NCBI GenBank assembly: GCA_949471785.1
Contig: CASWRE010000012.1
Coordinates: 1-64,000 of the forward strand
Origin: an uncultured Lachnospiraceae bacterium
Lineage (GTDB): Bacteria; Bacillota; Clostridia; Lachnospirales; Lachnospiraceae
Direction: 5' to 3'
Length of the DNA: 64,000 nucleotides
Below the pieces are notes generated by a model. It had not been told where the DNA came from and made no database searches. It saw nothing but the letters and a program-made list of their open reading frames with translations. The translations under genes and the position numbers were made by a program. Each line of letters starts with the position of its first letter. Within the stretch, counting starts at the first letter, position 1. Below, one piece after another: positions 18,445 to 26,517 of this stretch.

Positions 18445-19635
18445 ATGGACGATCGGATAAGTATTATTGTCCCTGTTTACAACGCGGACAGGTTTTTGGA
18501 TAAATGCATTGAGAGTATCCGTAAGCAGACCTATAAAAACCTTGAAATTATCCTTATCAATGACGGCTCCACGGATCATTCCCTGGAAATATGCGAGAAA
18601 TACGCGGCAAGGGATGAGAGGATTGTGCTTCAAAGCCAGAGGAACCAGGGGATTGTAAAGGCCCGGCAGGCAGGAGTAAGGATAGCTGCGGGAAATTTTA
18701 TTGGGTGGGCGGATGCGGACGACTGGATGGAGCCTGACTACATAGAAAATCTGCTGCGGCTGCAAAGAGAGTCCGGAGCGGATATTGTGGCTGTCGCCCA
18801 TTTCTGTGATATCGGGAAGGACTGCACCCTGATAAAGAACAATCTGGAACCGGGGATATATGACCGGGAGCAGCTGGCGCCGGTTATGCTTTGCGCAGGG
18901 GAGTTTTTTGAATACGGGATTAATCCCCATCTGTATACAAAGTTTTTCCGGGCTTCGATTCTGAAGAAGACACAGCCTATGGTTGACTCTTATGTTATCG
19001 CGGGGGATGATGCCGCAGTCGTGTATCCCAGCCTGCTGATGGCGGAAAGCGTGTGCGTGTCGGAGCTGTCAGGCTACCATTACGTCCAGCATCCGGGCTC
19101 CATAACGAAGACCGGATTCTCAGACGAGCAGGGGAGAGTTAAGGCGCTGATCGCTTTTTTGGAAAAGGTTTTTCGGGAGGCTGGGGTGATTTCAGAGACC
19201 TTTTGGCAGCTCGTGGCATATGAAAACTATCTGCTTTCCTTACGGAAGATAGAAGTCTTTGATGCGCCTGGCGAAGATCGCATTCTTGCACCTTTTGGAG
19301 GCCTTCGGGCGGGGGAGCGGATTGTGCTCTATGGAGCGGGCGCACTGGGGCAGGGGCTCTATGCTTATCTTAAGAGGGATGGGCGGACAGAGATAGCCGG
19401 ATGGCTGGACAGGAGCTGCGAGGCCTACCGGGAGCAGGGCTTCCCCGTCGACTGCCCGGAGCGGTTAAGAGATAGAGATTGGACATATGATTACATATTA
19501 ATAGCCAATGCCACGGAAAGTACGGCGATGTCTATCAGGAATTTTTTACTGTCTGTGGGTGTGAAGGAAGAAAAGATAAGGTGGTTTACAGAGGAGTTCC
19601 GGGGAAAGACGCGATTCGGGAAGCTGCGTTTGTAA
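18445..19635 (+). CDS. family 2 glycosyltransferase with C-terminal Rossmann-like module
   Basis: This is the last gene of the glycan locus. GT2 motifs are ISIIVPVYNADRFLDKCIES near residue 5, IILINDGSTDHS and WADADDWMEPDY near residue 91. Trp replaces the usual Phe-Val before the acidic motif, which is conservative. Residues ~290-385 form the recurrent module (IVLYGAGALGQGLYAYL, GWLDRSCE, YILIANATESTAMSI). Its ATG directly abuts the stop of the DUF4422 gene, and AGAGGTGC precedes it, so the two are translated from one message. A terminator-like hairpin follows at 19712. Sugar and linkage are unknown. Confidence 0.88.
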   Translation: MDDRISIIVPVYNADRFLDKCIESIRKQTYKNLEIILINDGSTDHSLEICEKYAARDERIVLQSQRNQGIVKARQAGVRIAAGNFIGWADADDWMEPDYIENLLRLQRESGADIVAVAHFCDIGKDCTLIKNNLEPGIYDREQLAPVMLCAGEFFEYGINPHLYTKFFRASILKKTQPMVDSYVIAGDDAAVVYPSLLMAESVCVSELSGYHYVQHPGSITKTGFSDEQGRVKALIAFLEKVFREAGVISETFWQLVAYENYLLSLRKIEVFDAPGEDRILAPFGGLRAGERIVLYGAGALGQGLYAYLKRDGRTEIAGWLDRSCEAYREQGFPVDCPERLRDRDWTYDYILIANATESTAMSIRNFLLSVGVKEEKIRWFTEEFRGKTRFGKLRL

Positions 19636-19711
19636 GTTTCAGCTTTCGGAAGAGACAGTGGACGAGCTCACAACAGTTATTGAACCTCCAGCCCAAAGTT
19701 GTTATACTAAT

Positions 19712-19732
19712 AACAGCAGAGGGCTGTTTTTT
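19712..19732 (+). terminator. terminator of the glycan locus
   Basis: AACAGC and GCTGTT pair around a five-base loop and run into a TTTTTT tract. It lies 77 bases after the last glycosyltransferase. The stem is short, so strength is uncertain. Confidence 0.55.
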
Positions 19733-19744
19733 CTGATATTTTGA

Positions 19745-19926
19745 AACTGTTCAGTACAGGCCGAAGCACTTGTTGCTGAGGCCGTAAAACATGATTCAAG
19801 TGTGCAAAATCCCATCGCCGCAGGGCGCTGAACGTCCAGTGGACGTTCGCTTAGCGCCGGTCGAAGCGAAGCGTAGACATTTTAATTGGATTTTGCATCG
19901 TAACTGTGAAGGTACTGAACAGTTAC
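19745..19926. repeat. 182-bp palindromic intergenic element
   Basis: Perfect 13-base inverted ends (AACTGTTCAGTAC and its complement) bound the element. Inside are a second pair (TGCAAAATCC and GGATTTTGCA) and a third (AACGTCC and GGACGTT). There is no open reading frame. The right end contains a 27-base segment found again, identical, at 40098-40124. It resembles a MITE or a long structured RNA. Together with the terminator before it and the decayed gene after it, it accounts for the 349-base gene-free stretch 19636-19984. Confidence 0.65.
19900..19926. repeat. GTAAC-type hairpin, copy 1
   Basis: GTAACTGT and ACAGTTAC form a perfect eight-pair stem around an 11-base loop at the right end of the 182-bp element. 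The same 27 bases recur exactly at 40098. Related hairpins with a GTTCAG/CTGAAC core occur at 54184, 58805, 59893 and 60036. Confidence 0.7.
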
Positions 19927-19984
19927 GATATTTTTAAGAAATATCGGCGGGCTGTAAAAGAGGCCATGAAAAGACGGTGCGGAT

Positions 19985-20718
19985 ATGGCAAGAACCGTGG
20001 GAATTGGGCATCAGGATTTCGAGCAACTGATTACGAATGATTATTTTTATATTGATAAAACGATGTTTATCAAAGAATGGTGGGAAAGAGGGGATTCTGT
20101 CACCTTGATTACCCGTCCAAGGCGTTTTGGAAAGATCCTTTTATCTGTCCCGCTATTATAAGAAAAAAGTGATCATCCTTTTGGATGAGTATGACACACC
20201 GATGCAGGAGGCCTATGTGAACGGCTATTGGGAGGAGCCGGTATGACGGATTTACATTCGGAAACAGAAGAGACATCTACAATCCATGGTCTATCTCAAA
20301 TTATCTGGACAAGAGGAAGCTTTCCGCCTACTGGGCCAACACCAGCAGCAACAGTCTGATAGAAAAGCTGGTGCGGGAGGGAAATCCGGATATCAAAATA
20401 GCTATGGAGGATCTTTTGCACGGGGGCTGCCTCTCTGCAAAACTAGATGAACAGGTCGTGTTTAACCAACTTGGTTATAGAGAAAGCGCTGTCTGGAGCC
20501 TTCTTCTGGCAAGCGGCTATCTGAAGTTGAAAAGCTATAGGATTCAGGCAGGAAGAACACAATGTGAGCTTGCCCTGACCAACGGAGAGGTCCGTGTGAT
20601 GTTTGAGGAAATGATAGCGGATTGGTTTTCTGAGTTTACGCCGGCGTATAACGCGTTTATCAAGAGTTCAAACAGGATATTTTTTGGAAATACCATCGTA
20701 TCGGAAAATGGGCCATAA
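19985..20718 (+). pseudogene. remnant of an AAA-ATPase / PD-(D/E)XK nuclease-like protein
   Basis: From the ATG at 19985 the text reads MARTVGIGHQDFEQLI, YFYIDKTMFIKEWW and VTLITRPRRFGK, the conserved start and Walker A region of the DUF1703-associated AAA-ATPase family common in Clostridia and Bacteroidetes. In other frames it continues as VIILLDEYDTPMQEAY (Walker B), then IYNPWSISNYLDKRKL and the 115-residue ORF at 20371 with YRESAVWSLLLASGYLKL. Large internal segments are missing and frames change at least twice. Full-length relatives are around 500-600 residues. Their function is unknown; this copy is dead. Confidence 0.8.
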
Positions 20719-20831
20719 TTGTTTTTAAAAAACAAAATTTTTTACTCCTGAAACGATGCATTTCTTTCTCCATAAATGGACACGCTATATAAAACGGATG
20801 GTAAAGATTTTGGGAAAGGAAGGCATAACGT

Positions 20832-22163
20832 ATGAAGAAAAGAATGAATCGGATGACGCTTCTGTGTACTGCGCTGTGTATCCTTTTATCCTGTGCGGGA
20901 TGCGGGAAAAAGGAAGATAAGGGTTCTGTCTATTATCTGAATTTCAAGCCGGAAAGTGCGACGGTCTGGGAGACGATTGCCGCGCAGTATACGGAAGAGA
21001 CGGGTGTGAAGGTCAAGGTGGTGACGGCCGCCGCCGGAACCTATGAGCAGACGCTGAAATCGGAGATTGCCAAGAAGGAAGCGCCCACCCTTTTCCAGAT
21101 CAACGGTCCGGTGGGGTATCAGGCCTGGAAGGATTACTGCAGCGATCTCAGGGACACGGAACTCTATAGCTGGATGATCGATCAGGAGCAGGCGATCAGG
21201 GACGGAGAGGGCGTATACGGTATTCCTTTCGCTCAGGAGGGGTATGGTATTATTTACAATGACGCGATTATGCAGCAATATTTCGCCCTGCCGGACAAGG
21301 CCGTGGATATCAGCTCTGCCCAGGATATTAAAAGCTTTGCCACGCTGAAAGCGGTAGTGGAGGATATGACGGCGAAAAAGGAAGCTCTGGGGATCGACGG
21401 CGTATTTGCTTCCACATCCTTAAAGCCCGGCGAGGACTGGCGCTGGCAGACACATCTGGCTAATGTGGCGTTGACCGCCGAGTACAGAGAGGACAATCTG
21501 ACGGCCCCCGACGAAATTAAATTTACCTACAGCGATAATTTTAAGCAGATGTTCGACCTGTACCTGAATAATTCCTGCACCGAACCTCAGATGCTGAGCT
21601 CCAAGTCGGTCAATGATTCCATGGCGGAGTTTGCTCTGGGCCGGGTGGCCATGGTACAGAACGGCAACTGGGGATGGAGCCAGCTCCAGGAGGTGAGCGG
21701 CAATACTGTATCTGAGGAAAATATCAAATTTCTTCCCATTTATATAGGGCTGGAAGGCGAGGAAAACCAGGGCCTTTGTATAGGTACGGAAAATTTTATG
21801 TGTGTAAATGCAAAGGCCAGTGAAGCCGACAGGCAGGCCACGATTGATTTTATGGAATGGCTGTTCAGCTCTGATGAGGGCAAGGTCCATGTGATCAATA
21901 ATCTGGGTTTCATCACTCCTTTCAACACTTTTACGGAGGAGGAGCGGCCCACGGACCCGCTGGCCCAGGAAGTGCTGCGCTATATGGGCGATGCGGACGT
22001 CAAAAATATCCCCTGGAATTTCACCACCATGCCCAGCCAGACCTGGAAAGATAATTTCGGCGCATCCCTGCTGGAATATGCCCAGGGCACGAAGAGCTGG
22101 GATCAGGTAGTGAGCGATATGACGGCAGACTGGAAGACGGAGAAAGCCCACGGGGCACAGTAG
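20832..22163 (+). CDS. ABC transporter sugar-binding lipoprotein
   Basis: This is an extracellular solute-binding protein of family 1 (MalE/UgpB-like), tethered to the membrane. The signal peptide ends in a lipobox, LSCAGC, with the lipidated cysteine near residue 24 followed by a charged linker. The body shows the family pattern: VWETIAAQYTEETGVKVKV, TLFQINGPVGYQAW, YGIPFAQEGYGIIYND and a late WGWSQL segment lining the ligand pocket. At 443 residues it is of normal length. It begins a three-gene importer with the two permeases that follow. GGAAAGGAAGG lies before the ATG. The ligand is probably an oligosaccharide, but it cannot be named. Confidence 0.92.
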   Translation: MKKRMNRMTLLCTALCILLSCAGCGKKEDKGSVYYLNFKPESATVWETIAAQYTEETGVKVKVVTAAAGTYEQTLKSEIAKKEAPTLFQINGPVGYQAWKDYCSDLRDTELYSWMIDQEQAIRDGEGVYGIPFAQEGYGIIYNDAIMQQYFALPDKAVDISSAQDIKSFATLKAVVEDMTAKKEALGIDGVFASTSLKPGEDWRWQTHLANVALTAEYREDNLTAPDEIKFTYSDNFKQMFDLYLNNSCTEPQMLSSKSVNDSMAEFALGRVAMVQNGNWGWSQLQEVSGNTVSEENIKFLPIYIGLEGEENQGLCIGTENFMCVNAKASEADRQATIDFMEWLFSSDEGKVHVINNLGFITPFNTFTEEERPTDPLAQEVLRYMGDADVKNIPWNFTTMPSQTWKDNFGASLLEYAQGTKSWDQVVSDMTADWKTEKAHGAQ

Positions 22164-22171
22164 GAGAGGAC

Positions 22172-23014
22172 ATGCAAAAATCTTATAAACGATATTTCCC
22201 GGTCTTTGTCCTGCCCACGCTGGCCGCCTTTTTAATTGCTTTCCTGGCGCCTTTTCTCATGGGGATTGTCCTGTCATTCTGCCGGTTTACCACAGTGGTG
22301 GACGCCCGGTTTGTGGGCCTGGACAATTATCTGCGGGCCTTTGGGGACGGCGAGTTCCTCCATGCTTTCTGGTTTACGGTGTTGTTTACGGTGGCGGCGG
22401 TGGTGACGATCAACGTGCTGGCCTTTGCGCTGGCTTATATCCTGACCCGGGGCATACGGGGTACGAACCTGTTCCGCACGGTATTTTTTATGCCCAACCT
22501 TATAGGCGGTATTGTACTGGGCTATATCTGGCAGCTTCTGCTGAACGGCGTGCTGGCCAGGTTTGGCGTTACGATCACTGCAGATCCGAAATATGGCTTT
22601 ATGGGGCTGGTGGTTCTGATGAACTGGCAGATGATCGGCTATATGATGATTATTTATATTGCGGGTATCCAGAATATTCCCGGAGATGTCATCGAGGCGG
22701 CCAGGATCGACGGAGCAAACCGCGCACAGACGCTGTTTCGCGTTACGATTCCCATGGTGATGCCCTCTGTCACGATCTGCCTGTTTCTGACGCTGACCAA
22801 TTCTTTTAAACTGTTTGACCAGAATCTGGCGCTGACGGCGGGGGCGCCGGGCAAGTCTACAGAGATGCTGGCTCTCAATATATACAGTACTTTTTACGGC
22901 CGCAACGGCTGGGAGGGCGCCGGCCAGGCCAAGGCCGTGGTATTTTTCCTGGTGGTGGCGCTGATCTCACTGACCCAGCTGTATCTGACCAGAACCAGGG
23001 AGGTGGAGAGCTGA
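22172..23014 (+). CDS. carbohydrate ABC transporter permease (MalF/UgpA-like)
   Basis: This membrane subunit has about six transmembrane helices (first at residues ~10-33, FPVFVLPTLAAFLIAFLAPF). Its cytoplasmic EAA loop EAARIDGANRAQTLFRVTIP near residue 172 docks the transport ATPase. At 280 residues it has the usual length. It follows the binding-protein gene by 8 bases, with GGAGAGG upstream of the ATG. No ATPase gene is present in this cluster, so the importer probably uses a shared MsmK-like ATPase encoded elsewhere, as is common in Firmicutes. Confidence 0.93.
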   Translation: MQKSYKRYFPVFVLPTLAAFLIAFLAPFLMGIVLSFCRFTTVVDARFVGLDNYLRAFGDGEFLHAFWFTVLFTVAAVVTINVLAFALAYILTRGIRGTNLFRTVFFMPNLIGGIVLGYIWQLLLNGVLARFGVTITADPKYGFMGLVVLMNWQMIGYMMIIYIAGIQNIPGDVIEAARIDGANRAQTLFRVTIPMVMPSVTICLFLTLTNSFKLFDQNLALTAGAPGKSTEMLALNIYSTFYGRNGWEGAGQAKAVVFFLVVALISLTQLYLTRTREVES

Positions 23015-23220
23015 TGACGCTTTTTCTTAAGGGCGAAACGGCCGCAAAAAGAGCCGGTACGGATCGGAAACCGGAAGGCGGGGCGGCATCGGCCGTTTAT
23101 ATTGAAATAGAGGAGCCTTTGCAAAAAACTGCATGGAGCGGAAACGGCGAGGAGGGAGCAGGGTGGCTGTTTATGCAGAAATGGAGAAATGAGCAGAGGA
23201 CGGCAGTGGAACAGAAATGA
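23014..23220 (+). CDS. possible small ORF between the two permeases
   Basis: A 68-codon frame starts with an ATGA overlap on the first permease and ends just before a strong AAAGGAGGAGG site. The predicted peptide is hydrophilic, without recognisable motifs. That ribosome site serves a second frame of 29 codons (23238-23327, MAVSTVKKAFSG) which ends in an ATGA overlap with an in-frame ATG of the next permease. Such a chain could couple translation of the two permeases. I see no evidence of conservation and treat both as doubtful. Confidence 0.2.
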   Translation: MTLFLKGETAAKRAGTDRKPEGGAASAVYIEIEEPLQKTAWSGNGEEGAGWLFMQKWRNEQRTAVEQK

Positions 23221-23311
23221 AAAGGAGGAGGCAAAAAATGGCGGTCTCTACTGTAAAAAAGGCATTTTCGGGGAAGCCGGAGCGGAAGGATGGCAGGGAG
23301 GGAGGGATTGG

Positions 23312-24184
23312 ATGGCGGCTCGCATGAAGACAGAGGAACGATCCCGGGAGTCGGAAGTGTCCCGGGGGACGGGGATTGTACTAACCGTGATTCTGACGAT
23401 CCTGGCGGTATTCTTTCTAATCCCGGTACTCCTGGTACTGATGAATTCCTTCAAAGGGAAATTTTACATCAGCGACGCTCCCTTTGTCCTGCCCGGGTCT
23501 GATACCTTCGTGGGACTGGAAAATTATATCGGAGGTATTGCTAAAACGCAATTTCTTTCGGCTATTGGTTATTCCCTGTGGATTACGGTTGCTTCGGTGG
23601 CGGTAATCGTGCTGTTTACGTCCATGACGGCCTGGTGGATTACCCGGGTGAAGGGGCTCTTCTCCAGCCTGCTCTTTTATCTGTTTGTGTTTGCGATGAT
23701 TGTCCCCTTTCAGATGGTAATGTTCCCCATGGTTAAGGTGGCCAATATGCTGTATCTGGATAATCCTGCAGGCATCATCCTGATTTATCTGGGGTTCGGC
23801 GCCGGGATGTCGGTATTTATGTTCTGCGGTTTTGTCAAAGCCATCCCTCTTTCCCTGGAGGAGGCGGCCATGATTGACGGCTGTGGTCCGATACAGATCT
23901 TTTTCCGGGTAGTCTGGCCGATCCTGCAGCCCACTGCCGTCACCGTGGCGATCTTAAATGCCATGTGGATCTGGAACGACTATCTGCTGCCCTATCTGAT
24001 ACTGGGAACCGATTACAAAACGATCCCCATAGCCGTTCAGTACCTTCAGGGTGGTTACGGTTCTATCGACATGGGCGCTATGATGGCTGTGTTAGTACTG
24101 GCTATCATCCCGATTATTCTGTTCTATTTGTTCTGCCAGAAGTATATCATCAGTGGAGTGGCCGCGGGAGCAGTGAAGGGGTAG
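23312..24184 (+). CDS. carbohydrate ABC transporter permease (MalG/UgpE-like)
   Basis: This is the second membrane subunit of the sugar importer. It has six predicted helices, the first VLTVILTILAVFFLIPVLLVLM, and the EAA loop EEAAMIDGCGPIQIFFRVVWP. The C-terminus YIISGVAAGAVKG is the standard MalG-family ending. The track begins the frame at 23189, but the upstream part is low-complexity and unlike the family. I choose the ATG at 23312 (or 23324), giving about 290 residues, the normal size. An AAGGAGGAGG at 23222 feeds a 29-codon leader frame that overlaps the ATG at 23324, suggesting translational coupling. Confidence 0.9.
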   Translation: MAARMKTEERSRESEVSRGTGIVLTVILTILAVFFLIPVLLVLMNSFKGKFYISDAPFVLPGSDTFVGLENYIGGIAKTQFLSAIGYSLWITVASVAVIVLFTSMTAWWITRVKGLFSSLLFYLFVFAMIVPFQMVMFPMVKVANMLYLDNPAGIILIYLGFGAGMSVFMFCGFVKAIPLSLEEAAMIDGCGPIQIFFRVVWPILQPTAVTVAILNAMWIWNDYLLPYLILGTDYKTIPIAVQYLQGGYGSIDMGAMMAVLVLAIIPIILFYLFCQKYIISGVAAGAVKG

Positions 24185-24262
24185 AAAGGGCATTCGTTTT
24201 CATTCCTCCGCAATATAGTGCAAGAACCTGCCAATCTAAGTATAGCCCTCTACTTTTATCCA

Positions 24263-24271
24263 TGCTATAAT
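24263..24271 (+). promoter_or_regulatory. extended -10 promoter before the FMN dehydrogenase gene
   Basis: TGC followed by a perfect TATAAT forms an extended -10 element 26 bases before the start codon. It lies inside a small inverted repeat, CCATGC and GCATGG, which could be an operator. No good -35 box is visible. Confidence 0.5.
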
Positions 24272-24296
24272 ACAAAAAAGCATGGAGGAGGGTAAT

Positions 24297-25340
24297 ATGG
24301 ATTATCAGGATATTTTACAGGGGGCAAAGGACAATATGGGCCCCTGCAAAGCCTGTCCGGTCTGCAACGGCATGGCGTGCAGGAACCATATTCCCGGACC
24401 CGGAGCCAAGGGTGTGGGCGATGTGGCGATACGCAATTACCAGAAATGGCAGGAGATCCGCGTGAATATGGACACGATCTGCGAGAATCTTCCGGTGGAC
24501 GCTTCTTTTGAACTGTTCGGGGAGAGGTACCGTTATCCCATTTTTGCCGCTCCGGTGGGAGCCATGAAAATGCATTACGGCGACAAGTATGACGATCTGG
24601 AGTACAACCAGATCCTGGTATCCGCCTGCCGGGACGCGGGTATCGCCGCTTTCACCGGCGACGGGCTGAATGCCGAGGTGGTGCGTTCGGCGGCGAAGGC
24701 CATCGGGGCAAACGGCGGCCGGGGCATACCCACGATCAAGCCGTGGCACAGGCAGATGGTTTTTGAGAAAATTGATCTGGTCAAGGCGGCGGGAGCGAAG
24801 GTTATAGCCATGGATATCGATGCGGCCGGCCTGCCGTTTCTTAAAAACATGGACCCGCCTGCCGGCAGCAAGTCGGTGGAAGAGATGCGGGAGATTATTT
24901 CCTATGCGGGGCTGCCGTTTATTGTGAAGGGTATTATGACCGTGCGCGGAGCTGTGAAGGCCATGGAAGCCGGGGCTTCCGGTATTGTGGTGTCCAATCA
25001 CGGCGGCCGGGTATTGGATCAGACGCCGGCCACGGCGGAGGTACTCGCGGAGATTGCCCTGGCGGTGAAGAGCAAGATGAAGATTTTTGTGGACGGCGGA
25101 CTGCGTTCCGGCGTGGATATCTTCAAAGCCCTGGCGCTGGGCGCGGACGCGGTGCTGGTCGGACGGCCCTATGTGACGGCGGTTTACGGCGGCGGCGCCG
25201 AGGGTGTAAAGGTATTTACAGAGAAACTGGGCGTTGAACTTATGGATACCATGGCCATGTGCGGCGTCCATAAGCTGTCCGGGATCGACAGGACGATGAT
25301 TCATGGAGACGGGAACATGTTCGAAAAAAGCAGAATCTGA
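24297..25340 (+). CDS. FMN-dependent alpha-hydroxy-acid oxidising protein
   Basis: A TIM-barrel flavoprotein of the lactate oxidase / glycolate oxidase / L-lactate dehydrogenase family, which oxidises 2-hydroxy acids to 2-oxo acids. It shows the catalytic [16 protein letters not shown], with the active-site His and Arg near residue 235, and the phosphate-binding [26 protein letters not shown] region. The N-terminus carries a cysteine-rich stretch ([12 protein letters not shown]) absent from the classical oxidases but frequent in clostridial members, suggesting a different electron acceptor. I use the ATG at 24297, with GGAGGAGGG 4 bases upstream, rather than 24282. It has its own extended -10 promoter and lies just upstream of galE. 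The natural substrate is uncertain. Confidence 0.87.
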   Translation: MDYQDILQGAKDNMGPCKACPVCNGMACRNHIPGPGAKGVGDVAIRNYQKWQEIRVNMDTICENLPVDASFELFGERYRYPIFAAPVGAMKMHYGDKYDDLEYNQILVSACRDAGIAAFTGDGLNAEVVRSAAKAIGANGGRGIPTIKPWHRQMVFEKIDLVKAAGAKVIAMDIDAAGLPFLKNMDPPAGSKSVEEMREIISYAGLPFIVKGIMTVRGAVKAMEAGASGIVVSNHGGRVLDQTPATAEVLAEIALAVKSKMKIFVDGGLRSGVDIFKALALGADAVLVGRPYVTAVYGGGAEGVKVFTEKLGVELMDTMAMCGVHKLSGIDRTMIHGDGNMFEKSRI

Positions 25341-25357
25341 TGAGAGGAGAAGATGAC

Positions 25358-26374
25358 ATGAAAATTCTGGTTACAGGCGGCGCCGGTTATATCGGCAGCC
25401 ATACGTGTGTGGAGCTTTTGAACAACGGCTATGAGGTGGTGGTGCTGGACAACCTGAGCAACGCCAGCGAGGAAGCGCTGAAACGGGTAGAGAAGATCAC
25501 GGGAAAGAGCCTGGCTTTTTACAAAGGGGATATGCTGGACCGTACATACTGCGAGAAGATTTTTGCCGAGCATAAGATCGACGCGGTGATCCATTTTGCG
25601 GGCTTAAAAGCCGTGGGCGAGTCGGTGCAGAAGCCCTGGGAGTATTATTATAACAATATTGCGGGAACGCTGGTGCTCTGCGACGTAATGCGCAAAGCCG
25701 GGTGTAAGAACATCGTGTTCAGTTCCTCTGCCACGGTATACGGCGATCCCGCTTTTGTGCCCATCACCGAGGAATGCCCCAAGGGACAGATCACCAATCC
25801 CTATGGTCAGACGAAGGGTATGCTGGAGCAGGTGCTGACAGACCTCCATGTGGGCGATCCAGAGTGGAACGTGGTGCTGCTGCGCTATTTCAATCCCATC
25901 GGCGCCCATGAGAGCGGCCTGATCGGCGAAGATCCCAAGGGAATCCCCAATAATCTGGTGCCCTATATTGCCCAGGTAGCCGTGGGTAAACGGGAATGCC
26001 TCCATGTGTTCGGCGACGACTATCCCACGCCGGACGGTACCGGTGTGCGCGATTACATCCATGTGGTGGATCTGGCCGTGGGCCATGTGCGGGCCCTGGA
26101 AAAGATGCAGGATACGAAGGGCGTGCTGGTCTATAATCTGGGCACCGGCAAGGGCTACAGTGTGCTGGATGTGCTCCATGCTTACGAGAAAGCCTGCGGC
26201 AAGACCCTGCCCTATCAGGTGGAGCCGAGACGCGCCGGGGATATCCCCACCTGCTATTCCGACCCCTCTAAGGCTGAGAAGGAGCTTGGCTGGACGGCGA
26301 AACGCGGTATTGAGGAAATGTGCGCCGATTCCTGGAAATGGCAGTCGATGAATCCGGACGGGTACGGGAAATAA
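25358..26374 (+). CDS. galE: UDP-glucose 4-epimerase
   Basis: An NAD-dependent extended short-chain dehydrogenase interconverting UDP-glucose and UDP-galactose (or the N-acetyl forms). It has the NAD-binding [10 protein letters not shown] at residue 7, the catalytic SSSATVYG and YGQTK (Tyr-x-x-x-Lys), and the closing [21 protein letters not shown]. At 338 residues it has the expected length. The track start at 25340 adds six residues; the ATG at 25358 gives MKILVTGG, the family start, with GAGAGGAGA 9 bases upstream. It lies 17 bases after the dehydrogenase gene. It could feed galactose units to the glycan locus upstream or serve use of imported galactosides. Confidence 0.96.
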   Translation: MKILVTGGAGYIGSHTCVELLNNGYEVVVLDNLSNASEEALKRVEKITGKSLAFYKGDMLDRTYCEKIFAEHKIDAVIHFAGLKAVGESVQKPWEYYYNNIAGTLVLCDVMRKAGCKNIVFSSSATVYGDPAFVPITEECPKGQITNPYGQTKGMLEQVLTDLHVGDPEWNVVLLRYFNPIGAHESGLIGEDPKGIPNNLVPYIAQVAVGKRECLHVFGDDYPTPDGTGVRDYIHVVDLAVGHVRALEKMQDTKGVLVYNLGTGKGYSVLDVLHAYEKACGKTLPYQVEPRRAGDIPTCYSDPSKAEKELGWTAKRGIEEMCADSWKWQSMNPDGYGK

Positions 26375-26439
26375 AAAACAGCCGATAGTCTTCTCTGCGA
26401 GTATGGAGAAACAGAGAACAGGGTCGTGCCCTGACAACA

Positions 26440-26469
26440 CAAAAGCCAGTCATTGTTGACTGGCTTTTG
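26440..26469. terminator. bidirectional terminator between galE and the secreted-protein gene
   Basis: A perfect 13-pair stem (CAAAAGCCAGTCA and its complement) has a TTGT loop, with A residues on the left arm and T residues on the right. It serves the convergent genes on both sides. Confidence 0.85.
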
Positions 26470-26517
26470 TTGCGGCGCACTGCCGGGCGCCCCATTTTTG
26501 GCTTCGCCGAACTCACG

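Noticed and set aside
24185-24296. Riboswitch or tRNA before the FMN dehydrogenase gene
   Set aside because: Only 112 bases are available, with a promoter at the end; no conserved riboswitch core or cloverleaf could be made out.
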